The notes below the pieces were generated by a model that was not told the origin of the DNA, made no database searches, and worked only from the letters and a program-made list of their open reading frames with translations. A program made the position numbers and the translations under genes. Below, one piece after another: positions 34,515-41,693 of a stretch of 64,000 nucleotides of DNA. Source of the DNA: Mycolicibacter sp. MU0102 (GTDB lineage Bacteria > Actinomycetota > Actinomycetes > Mycobacteriales > Mycobacteriaceae). Within the stretch, counting starts at the first letter, position 1. Each line of letters starts with the position of its first letter. The stretch is from NCBI RefSeq assembly GCF_963378105.1, contig NZ_OY726398.1, forward strand, positions 186,001 through 250,000, given 5' to 3'.

Positions 34515-35117
34515 ATGACTTTGGGGCAGTCGCGACGGCGGATGACGGCCGAGGCTCGGCGTAGCCAGATCCTTGACGTTACCCACACGATTGTGGATGC
34601 GGAGGGATTTCACGCCGCTACGCCCAACCGAATAGCCCGCGAGGCCGGGATCAACCGATCGCTGCTTTACCAGCAGTTCGGTGATCCCGCCGGCCTGTTC
34701 GTCGCGCTGATCGATCGCGAAGCCGCCCGCGCAGGCGCCCAATTCGCCGAGGTGATCTCCGAAACGGCGGGACCGGGTGGGGAACGCGATCTGGCCAGCA
34801 GATTCGACAGTGTGGTCAGGGCCGCCGACGCCCATCCCGCGACATGGCGACTGTTTCTGTTCCCCCCGCAGGGCGCGCCGCCGGAACTGCACGAACGCCT
34901 TGCACAGGCGCAAGAGGTCGTGCGTGCCTATCTGGCCGGTGAGCTGCTGCGTGTCTATCCCGAGCTACCGGATCCCGACTACACCGCCCGCGTGCTGCAC
35001 GCAGCAGCCCGTGAACTCCTGCAGTTGCGCCTCAGCGATCCGGAAGCCGCCACCCACGAACGGCTACACGCGCTGGTCCGGTCATTGGCGCTGCGTGTTG
35101 CCGTTCCGGCCAGGTGA
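34515..35117 (+). CDS. TetR-family repressor next to MpaB copy 2
   Basis: ATG 34515 gives 200 residues. ATG 34503, flush with the second dyad, and ATG 34542 are alternatives; none has a clear ribosome site, so a leaderless transcript is possible. The helix-turn-helix is AATPNRIAREAGINRSLLYQQF at about residues 33-54. The ligand domain carries an LFLFPPQGAPPEL stretch. The strong double operator directly upstream predicts tight repression of both this gene and the divergent oxygenase. The ligand is unknown; a substrate or product of the oxygenase is a reasonable guess. Confidence 0.85.
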   Translation: MTLGQSRRRMTAEARRSQILDVTHTIVDAEGFHAATPNRIAREAGINRSLLYQQFGDPAGLFVALIDREAARAGAQFAEVISETAGPGGERDLASRFDSVVRAADAHPATWRLFLFPPQGAPPELHERLAQAQEVVRAYLAGELLRVYPELPDPDYTARVLHAAARELLQLRLSDPEAATHERLHALVRSLALRVAVPAR

Positions 35118-35132
35118 AGTCGGGGCGCGGCC

Positions 35133-36110
35133 TCAGTAGCCGCCGGAATGCTCGAAGATCTTGCGCGGGTTGTCGACCAGCATGGTGCGCAGCTGCTCCT
35201 CGGTGACGCCGCGCTGGCGTAGCGCCGGAATCACGTCATTGTGGATGTGCAGGTAGTGCCAGTTCGGTGCGGCCACCGAACTCAGGTCGCCGGGCAGCGC
35301 GTCGAAATAGCAGTTGGCGTCGTGGGAGAGCACCATCTTGTCGGCATGGCCGCGCTCGCACATCGCCGCGACGGTGTTCACGCGCTCCTCGAACGGCAAG
35401 ATCAGGTCGATGCCGAAGCGGTCCATGCCCAGATACGATCCGGCCGCGATCAGTTCCTCCAGATAGCCCAGGTCGGTGCTGTCCCCGGAGTGTCCGATCA
35501 CCACCCGGGACAGGTCGACGCCTTCTTCTTCGAAGATGCGCTGCTGCTCCAGGCCGCGGCGGGTGCCGGCGTGAGTGTGGGTGGAGATCGGCGCGCCGGT
35601 GCGCCGGTGGGCGTTGGCCACCGCGCGCAACACCCGCTCGACGCCGGGAGTCACGCCCGGTTCGTCGGTGGCGCACTTGAGGATTCCCGCCTTGATCCCG
35701 GTGTCGGCGATGCCGGACTCGATGTCGCGGACAAACATGTCGGCCATGATCTCGGGGCCGTCCAGCATGGTCCCGGGTCCGCGGTAGTGGTAAAAGAACG
35801 GCACGTCGTTGTAGGTGTAGATGCCGGTGGCCACCACGATGTTCAGGTCGGTGCCGGCGGCCACGCGGGCGATCCGCGGAATGTAGCGGCCCAGTCCGAT
35901 CACGGTCAGATCGACGATGGTGTCGACTCCGGCGGCCTTCAACGCGCCCAGACGGGCGATCGCGTCGGCCACCCGGGCGTCCTCATCGCCCCAGGCGTCC
36001 GGATAGTTCTGGGCGATCTCGGTGGTCATGATGAACACGTGCTCGTGCATCAGCGTGACGCCGAGGTCGGCGGTGTCGATGGGCCCGCGCGCGGTGTGGC
36101 ATTGCGACAT
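35133..36110 (-). CDS. php: Phosphotriesterase-like lactonase (Rv0230c-like)
   Basis: The 325-residue protein belongs to the phosphotriesterase-like lactonase group: a TIM-barrel, binuclear-metal enzyme that opens lactones such as N-acyl homoserine lactones and has side activity on organophosphates. The metal ligands are visible: His22 and His24 in LMHEHVF, the bridging Lys in GILKCATDE near 145, His in STHTHAG near 178, His in VVIGHSGDS near 206, and Asp in VLSHDANC near 264. The length matches Rv0230c. It is convergent with the TetR gene and is followed upstream by marR. The natural substrate here is not known. Confidence 0.87.
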   Translation of the reverse strand: MSQCHTARGPIDTADLGVTLMHEHVFIMTTEIAQNYPDAWGDEDARVADAIARLGALKAAGVDTIVDLTVIGLGRYIPRIARVAAGTDLNIVVATGIYTYNDVPFFYHYRGPGTMLDGPEIMADMFVRDIESGIADTGIKAGILKCATDEPGVTPGVERVLRAVANAHRRTGAPISTHTHAGTRRGLEQQRIFEEEGVDLSRVVIGHSGDSTDLGYLEELIAAGSYLGMDRFGIDLILPFEERVNTVAAMCERGHADKMVLSHDANCYFDALPGDLSSVAAPNWHYLHIHNDVIPALRQRGVTEEQLRTMLVDNPRKIFEHSGGY

Positions 36111-36163
36111 GGCTCGATCGTATGGAGATTGGCGCGGCGGTCGGTTGCCTTCGCCCAGAATGC

Positions 36164-36622
36164 CTACTGGTGCTCCAGCAGATTGTCGCGGATCCGCGCG
36201 TAGGAGTGGGTGAACAGTTCCACCTCACGCGGACTGAGCGAATCGAACAGGCCGGCCCGCACCGCTTGCACGTGACCCGGCGCCGCCGCACTCAACTTGT
36301 CCATACCCGACTCGGTGAGCTCGGCGTACTGGCCGCGTTTGTCTTCCTCGCACTTGACCTGGTGCACCCAGCCGGCGTCGGTCAGCCGTTTGACCGCTCG
36401 GGTGACTCCACTGCGAGTCGTCACGGTGATGTCGGCCAACTCATTCATCCGCAGCCGGCGTTCCGGCGCCTCGGACAGTAGCGCCAGGATCTCGAAGTCG
36501 GACAGGGTCAGTCCCGCGTCCGCGGCCAATTGTCGGTCCAGGCTGCGTAGCAGCAGTCGGGTGCTGTCGAGGTAGCCCCGCCACATCTGCTGTTCCTCCT
36601 CGTTGAGCCACCGTGTCTCCAT
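36164..36622 (-). CDS. MarR-family regulator
   Basis: The 152-residue winged-helix repressor starts at ATG 36622 (METRWLNEEEQQ). The recognition region LSDFEILALLSEAP and MNELADITVTTRSGVTRAVKRLTDAGWV is typical MarR, followed by the wing KCEEDKRGQYAELT. It lies 146 bp from the divergent flavin-enzyme operon, and the gap contains repeated TAGTTG half-sites including a dyad at 36710. MarR proteins usually respond to phenols, quinones or oxidants; control of the neighbouring operon is inferred from layout. Confidence 0.85.
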   Translation of the reverse strand: METRWLNEEEQQMWRGYLDSTRLLLRSLDRQLAADAGLTLSDFEILALLSEAPERRLRMNELADITVTTRSGVTRAVKRLTDAGWVHQVKCEEDKRGQYAELTESGMDKLSAAAPGHVQAVRAGLFDSLSPREVELFTHSYARIRDNLLEHQ

Positions 36623-36709
36623 GAGACCTAAATATAGTTGACATGAGCACAATCGTCCAGGCGGCGTGGCGCGTTAAGCGGCCAGAAAATGCGGGAATGG
36701 ACCGAGAAC

Positions 36710-36727
36710 TAGTTGCGTTGGCAACTA
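36710..36727. promoter_or_regulatory. Candidate MarR operator
   Basis: The dyad TAGTTGC-GTTG-GCAACTA (perfect 7-bp arms) lies 41 bp before the start of the luciferase-like gene. A further half-site TATAGTTG occurs at 36633-36640, just outside the marR start. A TAGAGT hexamer at 36733-36738 could be the -10 element, placing the dyad where a bound repressor would block RNA polymerase. Confidence 0.65.
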
Positions 36728-36767
36728 TCAGTTAGAGTAATGAGCAACCAACCAAGGAGGGCCTGCC

Positions 36768-37880
36768 GTGACGAGCACCGGTATGCAGTTCGGCATCTTC
36801 ACCGTCGGCGATGTGACCGTCGACCCGACCACCGGCCGCGCGCCGACCGAAGCCGAGCGGATCCGGGCGACCGTGGCGATCGCCAAGAAGGCCGAGGAGG
36901 TCGGCCTGGACGTCTTCGCCACGGGTGAGCACCACAACCCGCCGTTCGTGCCGTCGTCGCCGACCACCCTGCTGGGTTACATCGCGGCGCAGACCGAGCG
37001 CATTGAGCTGACCACCGCCACCACCCTGATCACCACGAACGATCCGGTGAAGATCGCCGAGGACTACAGCGTGCTGCAGCACCTCGCCGACGGCCGGGTG
37101 GACCTGATGCTGGGGCGTGGGAACACCGGACCGGTGTACCCCTGGTTCGGCAAGGACATCCGCGCCGCCTTGCCGCTGACGGTGGAGAACTACCAGTTGC
37201 TACGCCGGCTGTGGCGCGAGGAGGTCGTCGATTTCAGCGGTGAATACCGTACCCCGCTGCACGGCTTCACTCTGGCGCCGCGTCCGTTGGACGGCGTTGC
37301 CCCGTTCGTTTGGCACGGGTCCATTCGCACTCCCGAAATCGCCGAGCTGGCTGCGCACTTCGGTGACGGCTTCTTCGCCAACCACATCTTCTGGCCGGCG
37401 TCGCACACCAAGCGGATGGTGCAGCTCTACCGGCAGCGCTTCGAGCACTACGGCCACGGTGGTGCCGACCAGGCGATCGTGGGCTTGGGCGGTCAGGTGT
37501 TCCTGCGGCCCAACAGTCAAGATGCGGTCAACGAGTTCCGGCCATACTTCGACAACGCCCCGGTCTACGGGCACGGCCCGAGCCTGGAGGAGTTCAGTGA
37601 GCAGACCCCGCTGACGGTCGGCTCGCCGCAGCAGGTGATCGACAAGACCCTCAGCTTCCGGGAATACGTCGGCGACTACCAACGCCAGCTGTTCCTGGTC
37701 GACCACGCGGGTCTGCCGTTGAAGACGGTGCTCGAACAGCTCGATCTGCTGGGCGAACACGTAATCCCGGTGCTGCGCAAGGAGTTCGCCATCGGACGCC
37801 CCGCGCATGTTCCCGGCGCGCCGACGCACGCGTCCCTGGTCGAAGCTGCGAGGCAATCCGAGATCCAGGAGGCGTCATGA
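36768..37880 (+). CDS. Luciferase-like (LLM) flavin-dependent oxidoreductase
   Basis: The 370-residue protein starts at GTG 36768 behind AAGGAGG. It belongs to the bacterial luciferase-like monooxygenase fold, FMN-dependent. Family features are FGIFTVGD, VFATGEHHNPPFVPSSPTT near residue 50, GRVDLMLGRGNTGPVYPWFG near 115, and WHGSIRTPEIAELAAHFGDG near 185. It is co-translated with an FMN reductase (4-bp ATGA overlap), the usual two-component arrangement in which the reductase supplies reduced FMN. The substrate is unknown. The MarR gene opposite suggests induction by an aromatic or quinone-type compound. Confidence 0.86.
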   Translation: MTSTGMQFGIFTVGDVTVDPTTGRAPTEAERIRATVAIAKKAEEVGLDVFATGEHHNPPFVPSSPTTLLGYIAAQTERIELTTATTLITTNDPVKIAEDYSVLQHLADGRVDLMLGRGNTGPVYPWFGKDIRAALPLTVENYQLLRRLWREEVVDFSGEYRTPLHGFTLAPRPLDGVAPFVWHGSIRTPEIAELAAHFGDGFFANHIFWPASHTKRMVQLYRQRFEHYGHGGADQAIVGLGGQVFLRPNSQDAVNEFRPYFDNAPVYGHGPSLEEFSEQTPLTVGSPQQVIDKTLSFREYVGDYQRQLFLVDHAGLPLKTVLEQLDLLGEHVIPVLRKEFAIGRPAHVPGAPTHASLVEAARQSEIQEAS

Positions 37881-38458
37881 AGTTGATCGTGATCAGCGGC
37901 GGCCTGCGTGAGCCGTCGTCCACCCGGCTGTTGGCCGACCGGCTCGGGGCGGCGGTTCGCGCCGAGCTCGGGCAGGTCGATATCGAGGTCGTCGAGTTGC
38001 GGCACCTGGCTCGGGCGATCACCGACGCCATGTTGACCGGGTTCGCCGCACCCGAGCTGGAGGCGGTGTTCGACGCGATCGCGGGCAGTGACGGGGTGAT
38101 CGCGGTGACGCCGACGTTCAACGCGACGTTCAGCGGGTTGTTCAAGTCGTTCTTCGACGTGCTGCCCGAGCAGACGCTGGAGGGGACGCCGGTGCTGATC
38201 GCGGCGACCGGCGGTACCGAGCGCCACTCGTTGGTGCTGGACCACGCCCTGCGTCCGATGTTCGGCTATCTGCATGCGCTGGTATCGCCCACCGGGGTGT
38301 TCGCCGCCACCGCAGACTTCGGCGCGGACGGACTGGACGTGCGGATCGCGAAGGCAGCCAACGACTTCAGTCGGCTTTTACAACTCTGCGAACCCGGCCG
38401 TAGGGATACGGTCAGCGCAGAACTCGATGAGATGCAACGCCTGCTCGCGGGCGCCTAA
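37877..38458 (+). CDS. NADPH-dependent FMN reductase, partner of the LLM oxidoreductase
   Basis: The 193-residue flavodoxin-like FMN reductase begins MKLIVISGGLREPSSTRLLADRL, which forms the phosphate-binding loop. VTPTFNATFSGLFKSFFDVL near residue 78 and TGGTERHSLVLDHALRPMFGYL near 115 are typical of the CE1759 type found beside luciferase-like enzymes. Its ATG overlaps the stop of the oxygenase gene by 4 bp, so equal translation is likely. It probably hands reduced FMN to the oxygenase. Confidence 0.86.
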   Translation: MKLIVISGGLREPSSTRLLADRLGAAVRAELGQVDIEVVELRHLARAITDAMLTGFAAPELEAVFDAIAGSDGVIAVTPTFNATFSGLFKSFFDVLPEQTLEGTPVLIAATGGTERHSLVLDHALRPMFGYLHALVSPTGVFAATADFGADGLDVRIAKAANDFSRLLQLCEPGRRDTVSAELDEMQRLLAGA

Positions 38459-38470
38459 CAAAAAGGAGAG

Positions 38471-39079
38471 ATGGCAATGACGAAGTTGGCGGTTATCTAC
38501 TACTCGGCCACCGGGCACGGCACCAAGATGGCGCAGCGGGTGGCCCAGGCGGGCGAGGCGGCGGGCGCTGAGGTCCGCGTGCGCCACATCGAGGAGACAC
38601 GCGACCCGGAGACCTTCGCCCATAACCCGGCGTGGAGCGCCAACTACGCGGCAACCAAGGACCTGCCCGCGGCCACCGGTGACGACATCGTCTGGGCGGA
38701 CGCGGTCATCTTCGGGTCGCCGACCCGATTCGGTTCCCCCTCAGCGCAATTCCGGAACTTCCTGGACGGGCTGGGCGGGCTGTGGGCTAAGGGTGCGCTT
38801 GCCGACAAAGTCTATGCCGGCTTCACCTCGAGTCAGACCGCCCACGGTGGCCAGGAGGCCACGCTGTTGAACCTCTACGTGTCGCTGATGCATTTCGGCG
38901 GCATCCTGGTCCCGCCGGGTTACACCGACCCGATCAAGTTCGCCGACGGCAACCCCTACGGCGTCGGGCACATCACGGGACCGAATAACCAGAACGAGCT
39001 GGACGAGCCCACCCTGGCCGCGCTCGACCACCTGGCCACTCGGGTGGTGGGTGTGGCCGCCAAGCTCGCCGCGGGGTGA
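38471..39079 (+). CDS. wrbA: NAD(P)H:quinone oxidoreductase, WrbA type
   Basis: The 202-residue protein has a strong AAAGGAG site before ATG 38471. It is a flavodoxin-fold type IV quinone reductase: VIYYSATGHGTKMAQRVA is the FMN phosphate loop, GSPTRFGSPSAQFRNFLD near residue 80 and TSSQTAHGGQEATLL near 116 are the WrbA signatures, and GVGHITGPNNQNE is present near 158. It reduces quinones by two electrons and so avoids semiquinone radicals. It lies 12 bp after the FMN reductase gene, so the operon couples a flavin monooxygenase with quinone detoxification under a MarR repressor. Confidence 0.88.
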   Translation: MAMTKLAVIYYSATGHGTKMAQRVAQAGEAAGAEVRVRHIEETRDPETFAHNPAWSANYAATKDLPAATGDDIVWADAVIFGSPTRFGSPSAQFRNFLDGLGGLWAKGALADKVYAGFTSSQTAHGGQEATLLNLYVSLMHFGGILVPPGYTDPIKFADGNPYGVGHITGPNNQNELDEPTLAALDHLATRVVGVAAKLAAG

Positions 39080-39089
39080 TCCCCGGGGG

Positions 39090-40472
39090 TCAGGCCACCC
39101 AGACCGTCTTGAGGTTGCAGAACTCCCGGATGCCGTGACCCGAGAGTTCCCGGCCGTACCCGGATCGCTTGATCCCGCCGAACGGCAGTTCCGGGTAGGA
39201 GACTGTCATCCCGTTGATGAAGACCTGGCCGGCCTCGATCTCATCGGCAAACCGGCTGATCTCCGCCGCATCGCGGGTCCAGGCATTGGACCCCAGCCCG
39301 AACGGGCTGGCGTTGGCGATCTCGATGGCCTCGTCGATGTCGGCGGCGCGGTACACCGATGCCACCGGGCCGAACACCTCCTCGGTGAAGAGCGCCATGT
39401 CCCGGCTGATGTCGGTGATCACGGTGGGCGGATAGAACCAGCCCGGGCGGTTGAGGCGCTTGCCGCCGCACCGGATCACCGCGCCGGCCGCGACGGCGGT
39501 ATCGACTTGCTGGGCGACCTCGTCACGGCCCGATTCGGTGGCCAGCGGTCCGACGTCGGTGTCCGGGTCGGTCGGGTCGCCGACCCGCAGCGCCGACATC
39601 TGGCTGACGAACTGGGTGACGAAGTCGTCGTAGATGTCGGTGTGGACGATGAATCGCTTTGCCGCGATGCATGATTGGCCGTTGTTCTGCACCCGCGCGG
39701 TGACTGCGGTGCGCACCGCCGACTCCAGGTCGGCGGAGGGCATAACAATGAACGGGTCGCTGCCGCCCAGTTCCAGCACGGTGTGTTTGACTTCGTCGCC
39801 GGCGATGGCGGCGACCGAACGCCCGGCGGGTTCGCTGCCGGTCAGGGTTGCCGCCGCTACCCGCGGGTCGCGCAGCACCCGCTCGACGGCGCCCGAGGAG
39901 ATCAGCAGAGTCTGAAAGCAGCCCTCCGGGAAACCGGCGCGGCCCAGCAGGTCGGCGAGGTACAGCGCGGTCTGCGGCACATTCGAGGCGTGCTTGAGCA
40001 GGCCCACGTTTCCGGCCATCAGGGCTGGGGCGGCAAAGCGGACCGCCTGCCACAGCGGGAAGTTCCACGGCATCACTGCCAGTACCACCCCGAGCGGCTG
40101 ATAGCGGGCGAACGCCTTGGACGCGTTGACCTTCGACGCGTCGGCGACCTCGTCGGCCAGCAACTCCGCACTGTGGTCGGCGTAGTAGCGGAAGCCCTTG
40201 ACGCACTTGAGTGCTTCGGCCTTGGCCGAGGTCAAGGTCTTGCCCATCTCAAGGGTCATCATGGCGGCGACCTCGTCGGCTTCAGCCTCCAGCAGATCAG
40301 CGGCAGCGTGCATCCATCTGGCGCGCTGAGCGAAATCGGTGCGGCGGTAGTCGACGAAGCGTTTCGCCGCGCGGGTGATCGCGGCATCGACTTCCGCGTC
40401 GCTGGCGGCGGTGAACGTCTTGACCGTTTCGCCGGTGGCCGGGTTGGTCGTGGCTATCGGTGTTGCGGGCAC
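39090..40472 (-). CDS. gabD1: Succinate-semialdehyde dehydrogenase
   Basis: The 460-residue enzyme oxidises succinic semialdehyde to succinate, usually with NADP. It starts at GTG 40472 with GGAGG about 5 nt upstream. MPWNFPLWQAVRFAAPALMAGN is the substrate/cofactor region near residue 130, TGSEPAGRSVA the nucleotide loop, ELGGSDPF holds the general base, NNGQSCIAAKR holds the catalytic Cys near 258, and EEVFGPVASVYR is near 355. It sits in the order php ... gabD1 ... aftD, as in the Rv0230c-Rv0236c region. Succinate formed could enter the Sdh operon at the right end of this window. The gene is convergent with wrbA. Confidence 0.88.
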   Translation of the reverse strand: MPATPIATTNPATGETVKTFTAASDAEVDAAITRAAKRFVDYRRTDFAQRARWMHAAADLLEAEADEVAAMMTLEMGKTLTSAKAEALKCVKGFRYYADHSAELLADEVADASKVNASKAFARYQPLGVVLAVMPWNFPLWQAVRFAAPALMAGNVGLLKHASNVPQTALYLADLLGRAGFPEGCFQTLLISSGAVERVLRDPRVAAATLTGSEPAGRSVAAIAGDEVKHTVLELGGSDPFIVMPSADLESAVRTAVTARVQNNGQSCIAAKRFIVHTDIYDDFVTQFVSQMSALRVGDPTDPDTDVGPLATESGRDEVAQQVDTAVAAGAVIRCGGKRLNRPGWFYPPTVITDISRDMALFTEEVFGPVASVYRAADIDEAIEIANASPFGLGSNAWTRDAAEISRFADEIEAGQVFINGMTVSYPELPFGGIKRSGYGRELSGHGIREFCNLKTVWVA

Positions 40473-40584
40473 GCGGGCCTCCTTCGGAGCGCTGCGGTGT
40501 GAGAGTGCATGTCCAGCCTGCCACCATCGAACCGCGTAGGCTCGCCACGAGCCAGCGTCAGTACATCGATACGGGAGTCGCCCG

Positions 40585-41511
40585 ATGCGTTTCAACCCAC
40601 CGCCCAACTGGCCGCCCCCGCCCCCGGGCTGGGCGCCGGATGCCAACTGGGCGCCGGATCCGACGTGGCCGCCCCCGCCCCCGGGTTGGGCGCTGTGGGT
40701 GGAGGATGACGCTGTCGGCGTGGCTCCCGGAGGCTATCCGACCTATGGTGCGCCGTGGCCGGTTCCGGCGCCCGAGCCCAGGTCACGCAAGGTGTTGTGG
40801 CTGTCGCTGGCCGCGGCTGCGGTGGTGGTCGCGGTGGTCGCCGGGCTGGTTCTGAGCCTGGGTGGTCGACTCACGGCCGAGGACAAGCCGTCCCGCAAAC
40901 CTGACATCAAGGATCTGACTTCGGAGATGCTGGTGGAGCGGTCCTCGTTCCCGGACCCGTCCGGCGGAAAGTGGATCAGCGGGGTGAACAGCGCCGGTGA
41001 CGCGCCCTCGGACATGCCGAATCTGACGATCGACCCGCCCGAGTGTGCCGACTTCTACTCCAGTCCCTCCTCGGCCACGCAGACCGCGACGGCGACGCTG
41101 GCCAAGCTGCAGCCCGGTGGCCTGCACACGATGCGCGTGCGACTGGCCCTGACGCCGGACCGTCCGAACCTCAAGCGGTTCGTGGAGAAGTGCCAGACGT
41201 TCAAGCAGACCTTCGAACAGGGTGGGCGCTCGGTGACCACCGACATCCAGATGAACCCGCTGGATGCGGACGGGGTACCGCCGTGGGCGGTCGCGACCGT
41301 GATCACCAGCGCGAGCAAGGCCGCCATCCGGTTGCCGATCTCGATCACCGCCTCCACCATCTCCGGCTATTACCGCGGGGTGCTCGTCGTGGCGACCAGC
41401 AACGACATCGGGTTGCGTGCAGAGAGCGACGGATCCGATGACGCCACGCACGCCGAGGACCTGGTGAAGTTGTTCAACACGCAGATCGAGAAGCTCGAAG
41501 CCGCGCAGTAG
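40585..41511 (+). CDS. Single-pass membrane protein with Pro/Trp-rich cytosolic tail
   Basis: The 308-residue protein has an N-terminal tail in which WPPPPPGWA occurs twice (residues 9-17 and 28-36), separated by NWAPDPT. One membrane helix follows at about 70-93 (VLWLSLAAAAVVVAVVAGLVLSL). The outer domain of about 215 residues has two Cys (PPECADF and VEKCQTF) that could form a disulfide; it resembles the extracellular sensor-type domains of mycobacterial DUF5642/PknH-like proteins, though only loosely. No enzyme motif is visible. Pro/Trp-rich tails of this kind often bind partner proteins at the membrane. The gene stands alone between gabD1 and aftD, both on the other strand. Confidence 0.75.
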   Translation: MRFNPPPNWPPPPPGWAPDANWAPDPTWPPPPPGWALWVEDDAVGVAPGGYPTYGAPWPVPAPEPRSRKVLWLSLAAAAVVVAVVAGLVLSLGGRLTAEDKPSRKPDIKDLTSEMLVERSSFPDPSGGKWISGVNSAGDAPSDMPNLTIDPPECADFYSSPSSATQTATATLAKLQPGGLHTMRVRLALTPDRPNLKRFVEKCQTFKQTFEQGGRSVTTDIQMNPLDADGVPPWAVATVITSASKAAIRLPISITASTISGYYRGVLVVATSNDIGLRAESDGSDDATHAEDLVKLFNTQIEKLEAAQ

Positions 41512-41693
41512 CTCCAGGTGCCACGTGGGCCCCACCGGCCCCGTGGCGGAACCATGTGGTGCTGTTCGAATCGGCTATCGCATGCGCTATCGCGTGTTGG
41601 GTGGCCGCGTGGTGCTAGCGCCGGCGATATCCGATTCGGACGGCAGCTGGGTCACTGGCGCTGGTCTGCTTCGCCCGACTCCGTCGGCTGGGC

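Noticed and set aside
36701..36720. KstR-type box (GAACTAGTTG) in the marR gap
   Set aside because: The outer T and A of the consensus are absent, and the bases are better explained by the TAGTTGC dyad of the MarR operator.
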